From positions 1 through 64,000 of the forward strand of contig CAKZUK010000077.1 of the NCBI GenBank assembly GCA_937921775.1: a stretch of DNA of 64,000 bases, read 5' to 3'. A model generated the notes under the pieces. That model was not told the origin of the DNA. It made no database searches and saw only the letters and a program-made list of their open reading frames with translations. This document shows, one piece after another, positions 59,971-64,000 of the stretch. The stretch is from an uncultured Saprospiraceae bacterium (GTDB taxonomy: Bacteria > Bacteroidota > Bacteroidia > Chitinophagales > Saprospiraceae). Positions within the stretch are counted from its first letter, which is position 1, and each line of letters opens with the position of its first letter. The translations under genes were made by a program, and so were the position numbers.

Positions 59971-61080
59971 ATGCAAATACTAATCGCTTGTGATAAATTC
60001 AAAGGCTCCCTCAGTGCAATGGAAGTCTGCGAAGCAATTGCACGAGGTATAAAAAAATGCAAACTTGAGGTTCACTGTAACTTACATCCCATTGCTGATG
60101 GTGGTGATGGTTCACTGGCTATTATTTCTAATTATCTAAACTGTCAAAAAATCACAGTTGATACAACTGACCCACTTGGTAGAAAAATAAAAGCGAGCTA
60201 TCTTATTTCTGAAAAAGACGCTTACATCGAATTAGCTGCCGCATCTGGAATCGTATTATTATCAGATTCAGAACGAAACCCACTGCTCACCAATACCGCA
60301 GGAACTGGCATACTTATAAAAGACGCGCTTTCTCGTGGCATTCGTAATTTTTATCTCCTAGCAGGCGGCTCTGCTACCAATGATGCAGCCATTGGAATCG
60401 CCCATGCGCTTGGCTTTCAATTTTATGATAAAGACAAAAAGGAACTTCAGCCAATTGGAGACAGCCTTCAATACATTCACTCGATATCTCGTCCAACAAA
60501 TATTATCGAATTCGACTTGACTGTTTTTAGTGATGTAAACAATCCATTATATGGCCCACAAGGAGCTGCGTATATCTATGCTCAGCAGAAAGGTGCAAGC
60601 GAACTAGATATTGTACAATTGAATCAGGGTTTGATTAATTTTTCCAATGTCTTGAAAAAGCAATTTGGAATAGATGTATCACAAGTTGCTGGTGGCGGTT
60701 GTGCTGGTGGAATTGGTGCAGGCCTAGTTGGCCTATTCGATGCTAAACTGGAAAATGGTTTTACCTCACTTAGTACACTCACCTACCTCGAAGCAAAAAT
60801 AAAACAAGCTGACCTCGTCATTAGCGGGGAAGGAAAACTTGACAGCCAAACTTTTCATGGTAAGGTCGTAGCTGGTATCTCTGCTCTTTGCAAAACACAT
60901 GACAAACCTCTAATTACTTTTGCAGGTAGCAATCAATTAAGACCAAATGAATTAGCCCAACTAAAAATCAGCATGGCCTATTCCATTATTTCCAAGGCGA
61001 ATGATTTGCCTGATGCTATGAAGAATGGTGAACGGTATTTGGAGATGCTTGCGTATGAGATGATGGAGGAATTGGAATGA
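59971..61080 (+). CDS. Glycerate kinase (GlxK/GarK type)
   Basis: The 369-residue protein matches the GlxK/GarK glycerate kinase family over its whole length: IACDKFKGSLSAMEVCEAIARGI, HPIADGGDGSLAII, LAGGSATNDAAIGIAHALGFQF, FSDVNNPLYGPQGAAYIYAQQKGA and the ATP-binding VISGEGKLDSQTFHGKVVAGI. It phosphorylates D-glycerate, usually at position 2 for this family. Lying 165 bases after the symporter, it would channel glycerate released by the glycosidase into glycolysis. Length is normal. Confidence 0.96.
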   Translation: MQILIACDKFKGSLSAMEVCEAIARGIKKCKLEVHCNLHPIADGGDGSLAIISNYLNCQKITVDTTDPLGRKIKASYLISEKDAYIELAAASGIVLLSDSERNPLLTNTAGTGILIKDALSRGIRNFYLLAGGSATNDAAIGIAHALGFQFYDKDKKELQPIGDSLQYIHSISRPTNIIEFDLTVFSDVNNPLYGPQGAAYIYAQQKGASELDIVQLNQGLINFSNVLKKQFGIDVSQVAGGGCAGGIGAGLVGLFDAKLENGFTSLSTLTYLEAKIKQADLVISGEGKLDSQTFHGKVVAGISALCKTHDKPLITFAGSNQLRPNELAQLKISMAYSIISKANDLPDAMKNGERYLEMLAYEMMEELE

Positions 61081-61680
61081 TTGCTTAGTACCAAATTTCT
61101 TTACTCTTGTATTTTCAAAAATGGAAAAACATTCATCTACTTTAATATGGAAGGCATACTAAAATGGCTCCTCAACAATCTTTCCGCTTTCGACAATGAA
61201 AGAGAGCGCGAACCCTCAATGGCGAAAACGGATAAGATCATCAAGTAGCAGGAATTTGTTTAGGTATCCATTTGGTTACTTGGATTGGTTCATGTAATTA
61301 ACTTTGTTTATTTGTTCGTTTGAGGTTCCAACAATAAAGCTAAAATACCTGTGTCTTATAGTTCGTTTACTAGCTTAAATCGATATATTAGCAATACCAA
61401 GTTATGCACAAACGAGCTCTGCCTTTACAATTTGGCAAAAAACAAAATTCCTATAAATCCAGTTTTCATCTCAACTATTTATTCAAAATATATTAGTACT
61501 TTGTGTACATAGTTCAATTAGTTTGGAATTAAAAATAACAAATTTAATAGTCTACAACAAAACATAAACGCTATTATTTCCTTAATAAAAAATTCAATTC
61601 CTTAAGGCTACTACAGTTAACAATACATTGAAAACCAAATATTTAAACAATAAAAAACCTCCATTAATTACCTCAAAAAA
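61081..61680. other. Long AT-rich intergenic region, no convincing gene
   Basis: The 600-base gap contains a 33-codon ATG frame at 61147-61248 (MEGILKWLLNNLSAFDNERE...) that I do not trust as a gene, and AT-rich DNA from about 61380 on. TAGTACTTTG near 61495 is close to, but one base different in spacing from, a TAnnTTTG box upstream of the next gene. Confidence 0.4.
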
Positions 61681-63087
61681 ATGGCTTTAAATAATGAATT
61701 CATTCACCTATTCTACTGCCTCTCCGACTCGGAACGGAAGATGTTCACGCTCTACGTCAACAAAAACTATTCTTCAAAAGAAAAAAATATAAATACCCTT
61801 CAATATCTTAAAACTACAAATGGGCGTATCGAAAACTACCAAAAAGACAAACTAATTAAAAAGCTTAAACTCAAATCAACTGATTCTAAAACTATTGGAA
61901 ATCAAATGAGTGAGCTCTACAGCAAATGCCAAGAATGGCTACTACTCGAATCTTTCAGAGCTAATGACATTGACGCTAAGTCATTGTTATTAAGGATAAT
62001 GAATCGAAGAGATTTTAGAGAAAAGTCTTACAAGAAGTGGAATAAGAAGGTGGCACAAAGTCTAAGTAAGGCATCTTACCGAGATATAAATCACCACTAT
62101 TTATCCTGGCAACAAATACATCTCTCTATTTTTCGAGCATCAAAAAAACAACTTGAAGACGATACAAAAGAACAACTGCTAAACAAAGCAGAAGATGAAC
62201 TAGATAGCTTTTATGCATTGGCTAAACTCAGATATTACTATGAACGAATAATAATAGCTCGATTAAAAAACACCGCTTATAATAGTTTTTCTTTAGAAGA
62301 TGCAAACTCATTTTCTAAAAAGCACCTATCTGACATATCTCCATTAATCTGCTATTTTGCCAACATTATCCAAGCAGAGTTAACTAACGACAATTCATTT
62401 TACCATGTAGCTTTGGAAATATTATCTACTAACGATCAGCAAATTCCCCCTTCTGAGCTCCCCACCTACTATACTTGTCTCTCCAATTATGCTAGCAAAA
62501 AGTTCAATGAAGAGAATGGGAAACAACGAATTTTCAATTTACAAGTCTTAGGCCTAGAAAGAGATTGGATAACAGGAGGCGGGCAAATAGCGATTAATTT
62601 ATTTCTTAATTTAGTGAACACGGGATGTCTTTTAGGCGAGATTAGTCTAGTAAAAAATATTATCCAAGACTATGGTTCGAAACTCCCTAAAGAGCAACAA
62701 GAAAGTTGCTTAGCTACTGCTGAGGCGCGTGTTCTTTTTCATGAAAATAAATTTGAAGAAGCACGAGATAAGCTTTTATTAACCCCTTGGGATTTTGAAC
62801 TAGCTTCGCTTCACATCCAAAGTTTATTGATTCGCTGCTGCTACGAAATAGGAGCTGATGAGTTGAACACAGCTAAGACATACTGCATTAATTTTAAACG
62901 AAACATCGACAACTCAAAAACCTTATCCAAGGAGCTGAAGTTACGGTTTTTAAGCTTTATAAAGATTAGTCTAATGTTCTTTCATAAATCACCCAATTGG
63001 GAAAAAATATTGTTGGAAATACAACAAACGGAAAGGATAATCTGCAAAGACTGGTTGCTGGAAAAAGTAAATAACGAATTGATCTGA
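61681..63087 (+). CDS. All-helical protein of unknown function
   Basis: The 468-residue protein has no signal peptide or membrane helix. Its N-terminus (FIHLFYCLSDSERKMFTLYVNKNY) and the following Lys-rich helices (YQKDKLIKKLKLKSTDSKTIGNQMSELYSKCQEWL) look like a compact helical domain. The C-terminal half (TYYTCLSNYASKKFNEENGKQ, CLATAEARVLFHENKFEEARDKLLLTPWD, LHIQSLLIRCCYEIGADEL) has spacing like TPR-type helical pairs, consistent with a protein-interaction scaffold. It is monocistronic with a long upstream gap. I recognise no named family. It is AT-richer than its neighbours. Confidence 0.75.
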   Translation: MALNNEFIHLFYCLSDSERKMFTLYVNKNYSSKEKNINTLQYLKTTNGRIENYQKDKLIKKLKLKSTDSKTIGNQMSELYSKCQEWLLLESFRANDIDAKSLLLRIMNRRDFREKSYKKWNKKVAQSLSKASYRDINHHYLSWQQIHLSIFRASKKQLEDDTKEQLLNKAEDELDSFYALAKLRYYYERIIIARLKNTAYNSFSLEDANSFSKKHLSDISPLICYFANIIQAELTNDNSFYHVALEILSTNDQQIPPSELPTYYTCLSNYASKKFNEENGKQRIFNLQVLGLERDWITGGGQIAINLFLNLVNTGCLLGEISLVKNIIQDYGSKLPKEQQESCLATAEARVLFHENKFEEARDKLLLTPWDFELASLHIQSLLIRCCYEIGADELNTAKTYCINFKRNIDNSKTLSKELKLRFLSFIKISLMFFHKSPNWEKILLEIQQTERIICKDWLLEKVNNELI

Positions 63088-63145
63088 TGCAAACCTGGAT
63101 GAATGATTTAGTTCGTTCAGTACTTAGTACTCCCCCATTATCTTT

Positions 63146-63268
63146 TTAACAAATTATAAGATCTTGTAGTCCGAGGTTACCTCGCACAGCTTGCTTTTGT
63201 TTTATTTTCTTAGCTTCTAATTTTTGAAGTTTAGCAAGTCCTGATTTTTCAATTTTTACGTTTTTCAT
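63146..63268 (-). CDS. Possible 40-residue basic peptide ending in Cys
   Basis: On the minus strand ATG 63268 opens a 40-codon frame: MKNVKIEKSGLAKLQKLEAK, then KIKQKQAVRGNLGLQDLIIC. The N-terminal 25 residues are Lys/Leu-rich and amphipathic, and the only Cys is the last residue. This looks like a short secreted-peptide or RiPP-type precursor (leader then short core) more than random frame, and it lies upstream-facing between a helical protein and a LytTR regulator. No export or modification gene is adjacent. Existence as a gene is uncertain. Confidence 0.4.
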   Translation of the reverse strand: MKNVKIEKSGLAKLQKLEAKKIKQKQAVRGNLGLQDLIIC

Positions 63269-63419
63269 CTTAGTGCGATTTTGAAGGTGACATAAAGTTT
63301 TCAAAATCGAAGACATAGGAATGGCTATTCACACCAATACGGAGTAAAAGAAGTGAATCGATAAGTGTTGTCTTATCAAATTACGATACCATCATTGTCA
63401 TTCGATGAAATAAATATAA

Positions 63420-63617
63420 ATAATAAAAAAAAGAGAATGGTCTAAACCTTATGAAGGCCTGCTTTTTCCTTTTGAAAGAGGGTATTTTAGGAACAAAGAA
63501 TTTTTAGAACTAAAAAAAATCATTCCTTCACTTTCGGATACTCTTTATAAAGACCGAATAGAAGCAGTTAGTTTAAACTCTTTAATAACTTTTGCCCCTT
63601 TTAAAGCTCTTACTTAG
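63420..63617 (+). pseudogene. Startless coding remnant
   Basis: A plus-strand frame is open from 63420 to TAG 63617 and reads REWSKPYEGLLFPFERGYF, then RNKEFLELKKIIPSLSDTLY and KDRIEAVSLNSLITFAPFKA. Its composition looks protein-like (balanced aromatic, acidic and basic residues), but no ATG, GTG or TTG begins it and a TAA precedes at 63417. It overlaps the stop of the convergent LytTR gene by four bases. It may be the 3' end of a deleted gene. I do not recognise the family. Confidence 0.35.
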
Positions 63618-64000
63618 GAGGATTTTATTGTTTTAATTCGATTAGATAATTCTTCTTTATATTTCGGACCAATATTAAGCTTCATATCTTTATCATCTAA
63701 ACCAATGGTAACTTGCCCTTCATTAAAGTTTAACTCAACGATTTTTTGAAGGTTAACCGCATGGGAACGATGAATGCGAATAAGCTGATTGACATCAAAT
63801 TGCTTCAGTAAATTATCAAGGTGGGTAGATACTGTTCTTTTTTTATTGTTGGTATAAATATGAGAAATGCTTCGATCTGCAACAATGGCACAAATATCAG
63901 AAGCATTTAATCGCACATAAGTTGCTTTATCTTTTATGAAAAGATGTTTATTACCCGTTAATATTTCGGGTGCACTGGAGGCTTGATCAAATCCCCTAAG
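63614..64000 (-). CDS. LytTR-family response regulator, C-terminal part (runs off the window)
   Basis: The frame stays open from the stop at 63614 to the window edge at 64000, giving 128 residues of the C-terminus. The ATG/GTG candidates inside are not the true start. It begins LRGFDQASSAPEILTGNK, a linker such as lies after a receiver domain, and then has a complete LytTR domain: HLFIKDKATYVRLNASDICAIVADRSISHIYT, then TVSTHLDNLLKQFDVNQLIRIHRSHAVNLQKIVELNFNEGQVTIGLDDKDMKLNIGPKYKEEL. The recognition signature IRIHRSHAVNL is standard. It binds DNA as part of a two-component system, whose kinase is probably beyond the edge. Confidence 0.88.
   Translation of the reverse strand, partial: LRGFDQASSAPEILTGNKHLFIKDKATYVRLNASDICAIVADRSISHIYTNNKKRTVSTHLDNLLKQFDVNQLIRIHRSHAVNLQKIVELNFNEGQVTIGLDDKDMKLNIGPKYKEELSNRIKTIKSS

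Noticed and set aside
61147-61248. 33-codon ATG frame MEGILKWLLNNLSAFDNERE...
   Set aside because: It is short, shows no recognisable motif or coupling to neighbours and no promoter or terminator around it. Chance is the simpler explanation.
1-64000. tRNA, rRNA or other structured RNA genes
   Set aside because: I found no T-loop GGTTCGAATCC-like sequence with cloverleaf context, no rRNA-like stretches and no recognisable riboswitch core by eye. A covariance search would be needed to exclude small RNAs.

Overview
The window looks like chromosome from a member of the Bacteroidota, most likely a marine, Lewinella/Saprospiria-like bacterium. The sequence basis is: two large secreted proteins with C-terminal type IX secretion (T9SS) type A sorting domains, a TonB-dependent receptor with an N-terminal CarboxypepD_reg-like domain, AT-rich intergenic DNA without Shine-Dalgarno sites, candidate TAnnTTTG -7 elements, and many family types typical of the phylum. 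The genus-level guess is inference. I see no rRNA, tRNA or CRISPR array.

Layout. 1-5.3 kb (minus strand): a decayed ornithine-cyclodeaminase-like remnant, a PLP aminotransferase, an oxidase/acetyltransferase/methyltransferase operon, and a short SDR with its ArsR-type regulator and a perfect palindromic operator candidate. 5.6-16.1 kb (plus strand): a striking cell-envelope group in which two paralogous giant proteins (phosphoesterase-like domain, kinase-like domain, outer-membrane barrel) flank an HD-domain/Pycsar-effector-like membrane protein, a K+ channel and a PAP2 phosphatase. 16.2-27.7 kb: thioesterase, RRM cold-shock-type RNA-binding protein, FadL-like porin, a cation-chloride/amino acid transporter, a lipoprotein plus membrane protein pair, a T9SS-secreted Asp-box protein, and a secreted CotH-like protein.

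28-37.7 kb (minus strand): AraC regulator, sensor kinase and sigma-54 response regulator next to a MacB-like ABC efflux system (two permeases, ATPase, periplasmic adaptor and an unknown periplasmic protein). A near-consensus -24/-12 promoter lies just upstream of the adaptor, so the regulator probably drives the pump operon. 38-43 kb: Nudix hydrolase, a tightly packed DoxX/DUF2071/methyltransferase operon, Lgt, and an ECF sigma factor overlapping a 63-residue membrane protein. 43.4-51.8 kb: an orphan IS630-type HTH protein, a 2043-residue T9SS-secreted protein with fifteen ~107-residue repeats, and a hexapeptide-repeat acyltransferase.

51.8-61 kb: a sensor kinase, then a catabolic locus (AraC regulator, TonB receptor, GH63-type glycosidase, Na+/solute symporter, glycerate kinase). 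The combination of a MgH/GgH-like glycosidase with a glycerate kinase points to use of glucosylglycerate or mannosylglycerate, compatible solutes of marine and salt-stressed microbes. 61-64 kb: a helical protein of unknown function, a 40-residue basic peptide ending in Cys, a startless coding remnant and the C-terminal LytTR part of a response regulator cut by the window edge.

A second layer of structure lies between the genes. Many gaps, including gaps inside operons, carry palindromic islands assembled from shared words (AATTAGAA, TGTAAAAGT, CCCGTCTGGCC, a core near ATCGTGAG). Individual pieces can be matched between islands 7 to 16 kb apart, so they form a dispersed family of intergenic elements that no gene explains.
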